A stretch of 64,000 bases of DNA, from assembly GCF_030272615.1 (NCBI RefSeq), contig NC_081413.1, forward strand, positions 19,666,285 through 19,730,284, given 5' to 3'. Shown in pieces: positions 11,001 through 21,472 of the stretch. Within the stretch, counting starts at the first letter, position 1, and every line of letters begins with the position of its first letter. A model generated the notes under the pieces. It saw only the letters and a list, made by a program, of their open reading frames with translations. It had not been told where the DNA came from and made no database searches. Position numbers and translations under genes: made by a program. The DNA is from Cryptomeria japonica. Lineage: Eukaryota; Streptophyta; Pinopsida; Cupressales; Cupressaceae.

Positions 11001-11528
11001 ATTACCCCCATGACTAGTGATCACAGGAGGAATGTCTTGTGTAGAAGTAGCCATTATGTTTGATGTAAAGGTAGGTATGCTAGCAATAGAAGTCATCAAA
11101 GGAATAGAATGATTGACTTGTGTAGGAGGTTGTGTATAACCTAAAGTTTCGGCACAACTCTTCATAGGCATCACGTTCGAATCCACAATGTGTGAAATAC
11201 CAAGCAAAATATCAATTCCATTCTTATCACTTTGAAGCATAAGTTTTAGACCCTCAATTAAAGGAAGAGCTTGACTATCAGGGTACTCATGAGACATCCA
11301 TTGGTGAAAATCGTCAAATTGGTTATCCAATTTCGAAATTTGTTCTTCAGAAACCTCATGGAGAGCTTCTTCATCATTAGGAGGATTAGAGGAATTACCC
11401 ATGTCCTCGTTAAAAAGGCTATTCAAATTAGGTTCCATCTCCTCAGTAGTTAAACCTCGGAAAGACTTAATTCTATGGCTTCGTCTAACGGGAATAGTGT
11501 AAGTAGGACTTATTGTTGTAAAACTCAT
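8065..11528 (-). pseudogene. T1 Gag-protease polyprotein, broken by stops
   Basis: Structural polyprotein of family T. Start chosen at MSFTTISPTY (11528), conserved in T2 and T3. The first piece (11528-10197) has a Ser/Pro/Asn-rich N-terminus, a short coiled-coil-like INNLAQTVSSLQQQIASMNQ and the gypsy Gag core beginning LELYNGKGDPLTHVKTF with KALQWYCSLPSYSITSFEQL. The next (10145-9642) carries the Tat-like finger CQFHRQPGHDTEKYF, whose last Cys is lost here. The third (9563-8400) has the protease-like domain: CRGVLIDPSCMVNVI and LGYPWLSSMKAIASP. A proline-rich part and the basic RRNRFACERRRKRR follow. T2 and T3 show that the stops after SNL, after SNQNL and after DGLDPV replace Gln, Gln and Arg codons. 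No RT follows. Confidence 0.85.
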
Positions 11529-12702
11529 GCACTAGAGAAGGAGAGAAAATTTTGATTTTAGGGGTAGCAATTTTCAGTAAAATCAGCCAATCTTCTGGAT
11601 TTAAGCTATTAAATGCAATCACAACAGTCTCCCGAAATTTTGGAAAAAATGTCCGGGATCGTGGCGCTCGGAGTGCAACACGGTCCTTGCAACTTTTTTC
11701 GAAATTTGCAGGGATGAAAGGTATGATGATTTTAGAGCTAATCTGAAAAAATTGAGTGATTTTACGATCTGTAGATAGGCCAAATTAAAGTTGCAATCTC
11801 AAAATTGAACCCTACCCAGATTGTCGAAAAATGCAAAATTTGAATTTTGAAAAAAAAAGAGAGGGAAACTGAAATTTTGAATTTTATGATTTTAGAGGGA
11901 ATGTCAAGAGCAATGCAAATTTTGAAATTCAAAAATTGACTCAATTTCACGCAAAATTGAATTTTGAAAGCGGAAATCAAAGTTGTTGTAATTAAGCACT
12001 TAATTTCAAAAGTCACAAAATGCAAGAATTTGAATAAAGCACTAAAAATTTTAATGAATGTTAACGCACTTTTCAGATTTAGGACAGTAAGAACACAATT
12101 TTGACACAAAATTTCAGTTTCAATGATTTTTGAATGTTTAAAAGCCTTAATCCAAGCAATCACAAGACCAACTTTGACTGTAATTTTGAAAGTGTTAAAA
12201 TTGATAAAATCAGCCAAAATTCTGGATTTTAGCAGAAAAATACAGTAAGATCTCGCTCCCGAAATTTCAGAAAAAATGTCGGGGACGATGGTGCCCGGCG
12301 CCACGGTCCTCGCAACTTTTTTCCAAATTTTCAGGGATGAAAGATATTGTGATTTTATTGTGGAATCCAAAGTTACAGCTGATTTGGAGATGTTTTGATC
12401 GGTGAAATTGTCGAACAAAGGTTGAATCAAGAGGGTTTCAAAAATTAGGGTTTTGACACTTAACCACTTAATTTTCAAAATTAAAGCATAGATATGAATT
12501 GATAATTTGTAATAGAAGGACAGATCTGAAACAAGCATTAACAATTAAATATTTCACAAGTTTAATTACTAAAAAGAAATTTTAGGGTTTTTATGCAATC
12601 ACCTCTAAAATTTTGCAAAAGATCAAACATGGAAATGTAATCAATTTTTTCAGATCTAAGCATGAAAAATCAGAAAGGATGTTCACGTCGGGTTCACCAA
12701 AA
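11529..12702 (-). other. T1 leader with internal repeat and possible upstream ORF
   Basis: AT-rich 5' untranslated region between primer site and Gag. It contains a direct repeat of about 150 bp (12207-12357 and 11578-11740), each with a TGTCxGGGA...CACGGTCCT core that also appears in the LTR at 13076-13110. A 260-codon open frame (12544-11762, MLMLVSDLSFYYK) spans most of it; a 243-codon equivalent exists in T3 and a broken one in T2. Tat/Ogre elements can carry an extra ORF before gag, but the Phe/Ile/Lys-rich composition could simply reflect low-complexity DNA. Confidence 0.4.
12684..12699 (-). other. Primer-binding site of T1, tRNA-Trp type
   Basis: The minus strand reads TGGTGAACCCGACGTG, three bases inside the LTR. 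From memory this is complementary to the 3' end of plant cytosolic tRNA-Trp including CCA. It is not the usual iMet, Asp, Lys or Arg site. Confidence 0.7.
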
Positions 12703-13560
12703 TGTAAAGTGGAAAAATCGCGATCAAACCCTAGTTGCTCTCCCCTCTTCCAACTCCAAGGAGAGAGAAAGGAGGTTCGCTAGGATTCGATGGTTTTCAC
12801 TTAGGGGAGAGGCTTTACATTCAAAAGAGGGGTTGAAACCCACAAGATCCAATCCCACGCAATGCAAGATTGGATGCTAAATGTGTTTCAAGGGTTAAGA
12901 CAGCAAGGCTACCCTCTTTTGCAAAGAATGTGCATAGAAGAATTGAGCTAGGAATGCATAGAAAGTGACAAAGATTCGCTTTATAAACTGAGATAGGGAT
13001 ACAGTATGAAGCTACGGACCTGGAATTAGCAGTAAAATGTCGATACGACGCTGTCCTGCAAATTTGAGCAAAAGTTGTCGAGACGATGGCGCCCAGCGCC
13101 ACGGTCCTCCGAAAAATCTGCGAAACGAAGGGGGATCTGTTCGTCTCTGCACAAGGATTCCAGATCTTCAATTTCAACCGCGTACCTACAACCTACACAC
13201 AGAAAAGCGAAGACGATTGGGGGGTTAGGGATTAGGGGTTTGCCTTTAGGTCAAACCCCGGTTTTGGAATTAACCAAGAAATGAGCAAGAGCTGTAAATG
13301 TAAATGACTGTAAAACAAGTACTAATACCTTGTTCTAAGGATGTTTGTATCCTTATGTGCGAAGGTTTAGATGTTGTATGTTGTATGTTGTAGTAGTATG
13401 TGATCTCCTCTTCAATGGTTGAATCCTTGTCTTGAATGCAACACTTAGCCTTGAATGGAGACTTAGAAGGAATGCTTGAATGCTTGAATGCTTGAGTATA
13501 GTTTCCACACCTTGTACACATATCTTTTTTTCTTCTCCCAAATGAGAGAGAAAAATGTAG

Positions 13561-13568
13561 TTTATATA
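13561..13568 (-). promoter_or_regulatory. TATA box in T1 5' LTR
   Basis: TATATAAA on the minus strand, about 120 bp downstream of the hairpin repeat. Equivalent boxes occur in the T2 LTRs (28795-28802, 35366-35373) and T3 LTRs (49204-49211, 55765-55772). This site drives the only copy left in T1. Confidence 0.6.
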
Positions 13569-13685
13569 CTTGTCAATTAGGGCTGATAGACTAATTTTCC
13601 CGACCTTAGGCCGACCAGGAAAGTTAATTTCCAAATTGCAAACAAAAAGACCCGAGACCCCTTAGGAGACCGGGCTCAAAATAGG

Positions 13686-13748
13686 ACCCAGGGACCAGGG
13701 CACTGGGCGCCATGGTCCTGGGGACCAGGGCGCTGGGCGCTCTGGTCC
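13686..13748. repeat. GC-rich hairpin tandem repeat, 2 units (T1 5' LTR)
   Basis: Two units of about 31 bp, each an inverted repeat of the form GGACCAGGGCGC-TGG-GCGCCCTGGTCC with small changes, in otherwise AT-rich DNA. It lies upstream of the LTR TATA box. Confidence 0.85.
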
Positions 13749-13925
13749 CACCTCCCGGGATAGCAGGGTGCAAGGAGGTTCAGGCCAGGGTACTTGAAAA
13801 ATGCAGTTTTTGGTGTCGTGAGCAAGCTTCGGGGTCTCCATTCAAGTTGTGTGTTGCGTCGCCATCGTGAAGACTGAAATGTAGTCAAAATTGCAAGTGT
13901 CACAATTTTAGGATGCTACAGGTAC

Positions 13926-14723
13926 AAAATTTTTGGATTTTTTTCAAAAAAAAAAAAATTTATTTTCTAGTTTGAAAATTTAAAAAAAAAATTTAAAAAA
14001 TTAAAAAAAAATTGAAAATTATTTTGGGATTCGTACCTTCTACCCAGTCAATAGTGCACAGTCAACACCTAGTCAGCATTTTCTTTGGAAATTTTTAGAC
14101 CCCTCTCCATTGAGTAGTTTGGTTTTTTGGGTCAAATTTGGAGGCCCATAACTTGCTCAATTTTGCTCCTTTTTGGGTGCAATTTTTTTTTATTTGGACT
14201 AATTTTTCATGCTCTTCGCAGTGGTGTGGTTATTTTCTAGTTTTGTTGCACAGGGTTTTTGGAATTTTTAGATTCTCTCAGCTGTACTTGTCCAATCTTC
14301 AATTCTGCAACTTCAAAGGCCTTGTTTGAGCTCATACGACCTCTTTTTCAAGTGCCATTTTTTTTTAAAGTGCATGTTTTTTAATCTACATTCATAATCT
14401 ATGATCAAATTTCAGAGATTTTGAGTGGAAGTTGTACTTTCAGATATTGGTCTTATTTGGCCTATTTGGTACTTATAAATTGCTTAAATCTTAGTTTAGA
14501 TCTCTTGCATTATTAGTTTGAGTCTCTTTTGGCCTTATTGAAGCAGTTGTAAAATTGAAATTAGAAGTCCACTTTGCCATTTTTTGCAAGTGGCCCATTA
14601 TACATGCACTAAGTATAAAGTGCCAAATCATCACTTTTGGGGGGGTTCTTTGATTGAGTGAACTTGGGTGGGTTTCTTGTGTGATTGTGCCTCTCTTTCC
14701 TTGTGCTCTTTCATTTTTGTTGC
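13926..14723 (+). other. Leader of element D downstream of T1
   Basis: Non-coding leader between T1 and the gag start of D, with A/T homopolymers near 13930-14020. It continues the leader begun at 6732-6948. No other feature seen. Confidence 0.6.
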
Positions 14724-15649
14724 AATGAGTCCTCATAAATTTCCACCTTTAACTCCACATAATTATGCATCATGGAAAATTAAAGTATGGAGCAAATTAA
14801 TGGAAAAAGGTCTCACGCATTACATAGATGGAACAATAGCAGCAGCACCTAATCCTAAGGCTGATCCTAATGCTTAGTTAGAATGGCTCACTAAGAATTG
14901 CATGGCTCCTAGAACTTTGCGCAAGTATGTATCAGATGACCTCATCTTTCATATTGAAAAGTGTACTACAATCAAAGATGCTTGGGATATGTTCTCGAAA
15001 TTGTATGCTCAAGTTGATGAAATCAGAGGTTATAAGATTGACAATGAGCTCACCAACTTGGATCCCAAGAGTTTTGATACAATCTATGATTATGTCAGCA
15101 AAACCAAATGAGCTAAGAGCAAAGCTTAAGGATTGTGGAATTGACAAAAAAGATGCTCAGTTGATATTCAACTTGTTGGACAAGCTTGCACTAGAATATG
15201 CAACATTTGTGTCTAGCTTCCAAACTCATCGTTTGGCAGTGGGGAGTTCCTATGTTATGCCTTCATTTGATGCTTTCACAAAAATGTTGATATTGGAACA
15301 ATCTAAGTTGTTAAACATGGGGTTTCTCAAGTCTTCAAAGTCCAAGGCTTTGGTGGCTAATCAAGAGAATCAAGGAAGTCAAGGCAAAGATTCCAACAAG
15401 AAGAAGAAGCAATCTAAGTCACAGCCACAACAGGAAAAAGGACAATCATCCTCTCCATCACAAGGCAATTTTTCATCCTCTTCCAAGAAGGATAAGACAA
15501 CTTGTGCATATTGCAAGAAGTATGGTCATGATGAGCATCGATGCCACACAAAGCAAGTTGATGAGTTAACTAATCTTCTTAAGAAAAACAACATCAACTT
15601 GCCATCCGCCTACACAAAGAAGAATTCATCTCCTTCCTCTTCCTCATAG
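14724..15649 (+). pseudogene. Copia gag (element D), broken
   Basis: Capsid-nucleocapsid protein of element D. Start chosen at ATG 14724 (MSPHKFPPLTPHNYASWKIK), an N-terminus typical of copia Gag, with the Trp-rich capsid opening. A stop at about 14876 interrupts after DPNA; the frame resumes and a frameshift near 15105 moves coding to the frame that runs to 15649. That part has a Lys/Gln/Ser-rich linker and a zinc knuckle CAYCKKYGHDEHRCH (15502-15546; CX2CX4HX4C). It ends in a Ser-rich tail just before the protease. The first stop replaces a codon between Ala and Leu in an otherwise conserved segment. It would package RNA, but cannot be made intact. Confidence 0.85.
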
Positions 15650-15696
15650 TCTAAGGGAAAAGTGCAAGCATTTGTGGCTACAACAAGTTCTTCACA

Positions 15697-17185
15697 ATAG
15701 TGGATACTCGACTCAGGCACCTCATATCACATGGGTTCTACAAAGGAGCAGTTTTCTTCATTGGAGCCATCTAAGGTATCTCACATTTACATAGGTGATG
15801 ATACACAAGTAGAGGTCAAAGGGAAAGGTTTAGCTGATATAAATGATGGAACATTTGAGAATGTTCTCTATGTTCCTAACTTGTCTACCAACCTTCTCTC
15901 CATCTACCAAATCACTCACTATGGGAATGGGAGAAAGGTTGAGTTTACACCAAATTTAGTTGTGGTAAAGGAACTTGATGATGATGCCTTGGTAGCAGTG
16001 GGACAAGTCAATGACAACTCAAGGCTTTATTCATTCTCCCACTTTGTGCCAAGTTCACGCTCTAGGGCCTTGCTTACTCATTCAAATTCAAAAATTAAGC
16101 TATGGCATGAGTGGTTTGGTCACCTCAACCACCACTATCTTTAGCAGCTCAGCACTAGAGACATGGTCACAAGTCTACCTCAAATCAGTTTTTCAGAGGG
16201 TGTATGTTCAGGTTGTTCCATGGGCAAGCATTCTGAAGAAAAGCTTGATAAGGGGAAAGCTTGGAGAGCTTTGGAAGTTATTCAACTTGTTCACAGCGAT
16301 GTAGCAGGTCCATTTCCAACACCTTCATTTAGCAAGGCCCGCTATGTCCTCACCTTCATTGATGACTACTCTTGCTTCACTTGGGTCTACTTTCTCATTC
16401 ATAAGAGTGAAGTATTTGATAGATTTCAAGACTTCAAGACTTGTGTGGAGAAGCAATTTGGGAAAGTGGTGAAGATTCTTTGCACAAATAATGGAAGGGA
16501 ATATGTGAACAAAAGACTTGAAGATTTTTGTATATTTGAGGGGATTGATCTTCAGCATTCTATCGCATACACTCCACAATAGAATGGAGTTGCAGAATGC
16601 AAGAATAGAACTCTCAAAGAAATGGCTAGTTGTATGATACATGCACGTTCTCTTGATCCTGCCTTTTGGGCAGAGGCTATCAGTTGTGCCACACACATCC
16701 AAAATCGGGTTCCTCACAAAGCTTTGCAAGGTATTACTCCTTTTGAGGCTTGGTCTGGTAGGAAACCAATTGTGACACATTTCAAAGTCTTTGGGTGTCC
16801 AACATGGGCTCGCATACCTCCACAGAAACACAAGGCATTGGAACGTCACAGTCGGCCTTGCATATTTGTTGGATATCCTGAGGGTGTTAAGGCATATAGA
16901 TAGATGGATCCTGAGACACATGAAGTGTTCATTGAGAGGAGTGTTCACTTTCAGGAAAGCTCTCCTAGCTTAGCCTCTCTACCTCCTCCACCTTCCTCCA
17001 TTGTGGATAGTGATGCTAGTGATTCAGATGGTGAGACTCCTTCAACTCCGACTCGTAGGGTTACACCTCCACAAGGTCCACTTGTAGTTGAGGAGCCTCA
17101 TTCTCCACCTCCACCTAGACCTCGTTGGGCTCAACAAACACTTGAGTATGTGGGTTCTCTTGTTGGGGATCCTTTAGATACATGA
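15697..17185 (+). pseudogene. Copia protease and integrase (element D), broken
   Basis: Protease: WILDSGTSYHM at 15701-15733 with the catalytic Asp present, running to about 15930 (VLYVPNLSTNLLSI). Integrase: zinc-binding HHCC begins at KLWHEWFGHLNHH (near 16100) and CSGCSMGKH (near 16208); the core has HSDVAGPF (first catalytic Asp) and FIDDYSCFTW. The expected second catalytic Asp is Asn in CTNNGREY (near 16480), and a stop replaces the second Gln of TPQQ at 16580, followed by NGVAECKNRTL with the third acidic residue kept. The C-terminal part (FEAWSGRKP, VFGCPTWARIPP, CIFVGYPEG) ends in a Ser/Pro-rich hinge to 17185. Stops also fall at about 16142 and 16902. Inactive. Confidence 0.88.
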
Positions 17186-18770
17186 AGAACTCGATCACAA
17201 CATTAGGATCTTCCACATGCATTCATTGCTACTGCTTTTGATCCACAGACATTTCGGGAAGCATCAAGGGTTCCTAAGTGGGACCAATCTATGGAGGAAG
17301 AGTATAGTTCCTTGATGAGGAACAACACATGGGATTTAGTCCATCTCCCTAAGGGGAGAAAGATGGTTTGATGTAAGTGGATCTATCAGACCAAGTATGC
17401 TGCGGATGGTACTATGGATAAGTATAAGGCTTGACTTGTTGTGAAAGGTTTCTCTCAAGTTGTAGGTGTTGACTATACTGAGACCTTTGCGCCTGTAGCC
17501 AAGATGAACTCCATTCGCTTGACACTTTCTATTGCTACAGCTCATGGTTGGGTTGTACATTAGATGGATGTGAAGAGTTCTTTTCTTCATGGTGACCTTG
17601 ATGAGGAGATTTATATGGAGCAGTCACAGGGTTTCATCCAGGACACTTCCTTGGTTTGTAGACTAAGGAAATCTCTTTATAGCCTTAAGCAGGCCCCCAG
17701 GGCTTGGTATGCCAAGATGGAATCCTTTCTTCTCTTAGCAGGGTTCACCAGGTGTCATTCTGATCTGAATGTCTACATTTTGAGACAGGATGACTCTCAC
17801 TTGATACTTGAGCTCTATGTTGATGATTTGATCATTATAGGGACTATCGCATCCATCATTAGCAGGGTCAAATCTACTTTGCATGACAAATTTTCTATGA
17901 TTGACTTGGGTCTTTTGTACTACTTTCTCGGGTTAGAGATTTCATAGTCACCTTCTGAGATTACACTATCGCAGCCCAATTATGCTCTTGATCTACTAGC
18001 ACGCTTTCATATGGCTGATTGTAAGCCTGCACTGACTCCCTTTCTTTCAAGAGTCAAGCTTGAGGCTCAGTGTTCTTCTCCACCAGTTGATGCCACTTTG
18101 TATTGTCAGCTTGTGGGTAGTCTCATCTACTTGACCCATACATGCCCTGATATTTCATTTATAGTTGGCATGGTTTCCCGCTTCATGTAGGAACCACATG
18201 AGCTTCATTGGAAAGCCGCCAAATGCATCCTTCATTACATCCAGGGTACACATCACTATGGGATTCACTATGCAGCAGGCACAGGACTTCGCTTCGTTGG
18301 TTACATAGACTTCGATTGGACTGGTGATCTTGATGATCGTAAGTCTACTTCCAGTTACAATTTTCACATTGGTTCAGGCCCCATTTGTTGGTAGAGCAAG
18401 AAGCAACATGCTATTGTTCTCTCTTTGACTAAGGTTGAGTATCGAGGTGTTGTTAACACAGCGACTGAGACCATTTGGCTTCAACAAATTCTCATAGAGT
18501 TTGGGTTCACCACTCCATGACCGACAGTTCTACATTGTGACAATTAGAGTGTTGTTGCTATCTCAAAGAACCTGGTCCAGCACCAGTGGACCAAACACAT
18601 CAAGATCCATATGCACTATATTCGAGAGTTCATTCAAGAGTAGGTCATTGATTTGCAGTATTGTCCTACAGTAGAGTAGGTTGCTGACATATTCACCAAA
18701 CCTTTCACTAAGAGTAAGTTCCAGTAGTTGCGAGCTCTCTTGGGGGTGTGGGATGTGTCATTAGTGGGGG
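17186..18770 (+). pseudogene. Copia RT-RNase H (element D), broken
   Basis: Reverse transcriptase and RNase H of element D. RT opens with FREASRVPKWDQSMEEEYSS (near 17250) and passes through [33 protein letters not shown] and the catalytic LYVDDLIIIG (17815-17844), which is intact. The RNase H part has FVGYIDFDWTGDLDDRKSTSSY (18296-18360) and LHCDN, then VADIFTKPFTKSKFQ near 18680. More than ten stops interrupt it, for example at the Arg codon before CKWIYQ, the Arg after DKYKA and the Gln before MDVKSS. Each fits a single C-to-T change. The open piece 17564-17947 is the longest left. Domain order and RT core place D firmly in Ty1/copia. Confidence 0.88.
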
Positions 18771-19038
18771 TCAGCTGACTTCTCCTTCCTCTCTTATGGG
18801 GGGGAATTTTTCCTCTTTGAGGTTTTGTCCTTCTTCTTTGAGAGTCTTTTGTACTTTCATCTCTCTTTTGGGGGGGAGTTTTTTCCCACTGGGTTTTCTC
18901 CTTTTCTCTATTTGTGAGAGATTGCATTGCATGGTTTTGCTTGCATTTGCATATTGTACATGGGTACCTATCATGGCCTAGTAGCTGGGACCCATCTTGC
19001 ATTGTTGACTTGAGTCTTCATTCCCCTAAGTTGCACTT

Positions 19039-19047
19039 AAGGGGGGG
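19039..19047 (+). other. Polypurine tract of element D
   Basis: AAGGGGGGG ends directly at the 3' LTR start TGTTAGTG at 19048. Confidence 0.85.
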
Positions 19048-19498
19048 TGTTAGTGTAAATAAATATTCATTATGGATATTATTACACTCTACTTAAGTTA
19101 ACTTAGGATAATGCATTTCTTCGTAGTTTCGATTTGAGACACTTAGGGAAGTGTGCACATAGGGATAGAGCTTGTAGTAGAAATTCCACCTTTTGTGGTC
19201 TTGTTTTGTTGTTACACTCCACATTCGGTGGGTCATCCACCTCTTGTGGAATATTATATTATTTCTCCTACCTACCCCTAGTATTTCTTACCTACCCTTA
19301 TTTCTCATTGAGCCACATGTCATGATTTTGTGCTCATACATCCATATGGCCTTGCCTATATAAGAAGGCCTATATTCATTGTATTGGTGAATCCAGTTGA
19401 TCATTTTCATATTGATTAGAATACAGTTTGTTCTTGTCATTCTTTTGTCTCTATTTTTATACTTTTCATTGTGCTCTTGATCTTGGAAAAATCTCACA
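19048..19498 (+). repeat. 3' LTR of element D
   Basis: 451 bp, same length as the 5' LTR, ending TCTCACA (intact CA). TATA box at 19357-19364. It differs from the 5' LTR by scattered substitutions only. Confidence 0.95.
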
Positions 19499-20312
19499 CC
19501 TTTTGATCTCCATTCCCAGAATGTAATTCACTGCTCCTAAGTCCTTCATTTCAAATTTCATAGATAATTGAGATTTTAAATCTGAGATCATACCTTTTGT
19601 ATTTTGTATGAACAACATGTCATTTACATACAAAGCTATGATAAGAATCCTATCACCTTTAGTTTTGTAGTAAACACAATGATCAACTTTTTATCTCACA
19701 AATCCCAGGGACAAAAAAAAAAAGTCATACTTTTGATACCACATTCTGGGAGACTGTTTCAAACCGTACAGAGACTTCTTGAGTCTGCATATTAAAAGTT
19801 CTTTACCTTTTTCCACAAAGTGCTTAGGCTAAGACATATAAATTTCTTCTTCAAGGTCACCATGAAGAAATGCTATCTTCACATCCATCTACTCAATCCC
19901 CCAATCATATGCTATTGCAAGTGACAAGAGAAATCTGATAGATGTCAACTTACATTGGAGAAAAGATCTCTCCATAGTCAATACCTTCCTTTTGAGAATA
20001 CCCCCTTGCAATCAATCTTTCTTTGTACTTGTCAATGCTGCCATCTAGACCATACTTCTTTTTGAACACCCACTTGCAACCTACAAGCTTCTTTCCTTTA
20101 GGCAATGACACCAAATCCCAAGTTCCATTTCTATTCAATGATGACATTTCATCATTTATGGCTTCCAACTAGGAATCTGAATCAGGCATTTTAATAGCTA
20201 CTTTGATAGTCCTAGGCTCATCAGTATCTGCAAGTAAAGCATAAGCACAATTAACATTCAACATAGAGTGACTATACTTATTAGGTGTATACCTATTAGG
20301 TTTCTGCCTCTC
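19499..20312 (-). pseudogene. Copia RT, 5' part (element A)
   Basis: The N-terminal and central RT of element A, cut off at 19499 by element D. The open piece 20168-19950 has [39 protein letters not shown] and the [11 protein letters not shown] segment. Downstream on the minus strand the frame is broken by indels, including an A-run at 19709-19719. The catalytic segment near 19630-19616 reads YVND where active copia RTs have YVDD, so the first Asp of the pair is Asn. The sequence continues into RT C-terminal sequence at 6268 once D is mentally removed. 20169-20312 codes for the decayed hinge between integrase and RT. It would synthesise cDNA; here it is dead three times over. Confidence 0.85.
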
Positions 20313-21472
20313 TCAAGTAGATCTTCTCAACTCTGGTGTTGAGGCTTCTTGAGGTTCAACAAGAGGCTCATCATCACGTTCTTCTTCAAAACTACTTGAA
20401 CTGCTTGAACTCTCCCCATCTTCAGGTATCTCTGGAGATTCTTCCTTAGCTAGAGGAATTTCAACCTCAGCTTCTCCTTGCTTTCCTATGTTGTGATCTA
20501 GTGACATAGGTTTCAGCTCATGAAAAATCATACTTCTGCTATACATAACCTTACCAGTCACTAGATTCCAAAGTTTGTATCCTCTCACACCAACTCCATA
20601 GCCAATGAAGATACATTTCACAACTTTGTTATCCAACTTAGATCTATTAACATTAGACACATGAGCATATGCCTCTACACCAAAAACACAAAGGTTCCTT
20701 AAAGAAGGTTTCTTACCAGACCATGCTTCCATAGGTGTTTTGTCAACTAGTATGGAGGTAGAAGAATGATTTAGTAGGTAACATGCTATAGTAACTGCTT
20801 TAGCCCAGAATTTTTGTTCCAGCCCAACTTCGCTCAAGATGCTTCTTGCTTTCTCCATTAGAAACCGATTCAACCTTTTAGCAACTCCATTTTGTTGTGG
20901 AGTATAAGTTACAATCTTATGTCTCTTAATTCCATGATCAACACAGTACTTGTCAAAATCTACACTACAGTATTCACCACCATTGTCTATTCTTAAACAT
21001 TTAATCCTTCTCCCAGTCTGATTTTCAACAAGGTTCTTAAACTGCTTAAACTGATTGAATACTTCTGATTTACTTTTAAGAACGTACACAAATTCCCTTC
21101 TTGAATAATCATCTACAAAAGATACATAGTACTTAGACTTAGATAGAGAAGGAACATCCACTGGACCAAACACATCAGAGTGAACATAATCCAAAATGTT
21201 AGAAAACTTATGAGAACTAGAATAAAACTAAACACGGTTATGTTTTCCATATATGCAGTGTTCGTAGAAATCAAACTCAAAACTACAATCATCTAGACCT
21301 TCAACCAGATTCTTATTCTTCAAATCTTTTAAACCTTTTTCACCTATGTGGCCTAACCTATTATGCCAGAGAATTGTTTCCTCAGCAGGAACTTTAGCTT
21401 CCAATGAATTAGCATTATGCATCATTATAGTTGTCTTAACAAACTTTTTAGAGGTTACATTACAACATATAG
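20313..21472 (-). pseudogene. Copia integrase (element A), broken
   Basis: Integrase of element A, in two open pieces. The first (21425-21228) has the zinc-binding part ILWHNRLGHIGEKGL and EHCIYGKH, in which the first Cys of the expected C-X2-C is Tyr. The second (21194-20313, 294 codons) is the core: VHSDVFGPV (first catalytic Asp), FVDDYSRREFVYV, CLRIDNGGEY (second Asp kept), then TPQQNGVAKRLNRF where the third catalytic residue, normally Glu, is Lys. The C-terminal part continues TPMEAWSGKKPSLRNL and FIGYGVGVRGYKLWN to an acidic Ser-rich hinge. A stop at about 21227 separates the pieces. Upstream sequence (protease) lies beyond element B at 36885. The enzyme would insert cDNA; it is inactive. 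Confidence 0.9.
21468..21472. repeat. TSD of element B (TATAG), partner at 36880-36884
   Basis: TATAG lies directly before the B LTR at 21473 and directly after its end at 36879. Outside it, element A continues from integrase (left) to protease (right). Confidence 0.92.

Larger units (their letters stand above)
6954..13920 (-). mobile_element. Family T copy 1 (T1), gypsy-like, no RT or integrase
   Basis: A minus-strand LTR element of 6,967 bp with a GGTAC TSD. On the minus strand: 5' LTR (13920-12703), tRNA-Trp-type primer site, an AT-rich leader of about 1.2 kb, a Gag-protease region (11528-about 8065), an untranslated tail, a polypurine tract at 7381-7367 and a 3' LTR (7366-6954) shortened by an 825-bp deletion. 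Two other copies occur in the window, in the same orientation and colinear. No reverse transcriptase, RNase H or integrase motif is present in the 5.3-kb interior. Gag and zinc-finger style place it near the Tat branch of Ty3/gypsy. Confidence 0.92.
12703..13920 (-). repeat. 5' LTR of T1 (full length)
   Basis: 1,218 bp; minus strand starts TGTAGCATCC and ends GCTTTACA-like (here CACTTTACA). Contains two units of the GC-rich hairpin repeat (13686-13748) and a TATATAAA box at 13561-13568. Colinear with the LTRs of T2 and T3. Confidence 0.92.
6269..19498 (+). mobile_element. Copia element D, inserted in element A and split by T1
   Basis: A plus-strand Ty1/copia element of about 6.26 kb once T1 and its TSD are removed. 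It has two LTRs of equal length (451 bp), a perfect CCTTT TSD, a tRNA-Met primer site touching the 5' LTR, gag from 14724, protease, integrase, RT and RNase H to about 18770, and a G-rich polypurine tract at 19047. T1 lies in its untranslated leader. Coding regions are mostly colinear with the family but carry more than ten single stops, largely at expected Gln, Arg or Trp codons. It inserted in the RT of element A. Confidence 0.95.

Noticed and set aside
13926-14030. A/T homopolymers after T1 as a poly(A) tail of a LINE or processed copy
   Set aside because: They are part of the element D leader; T1 ends cleanly in GCTACA plus its TSD.
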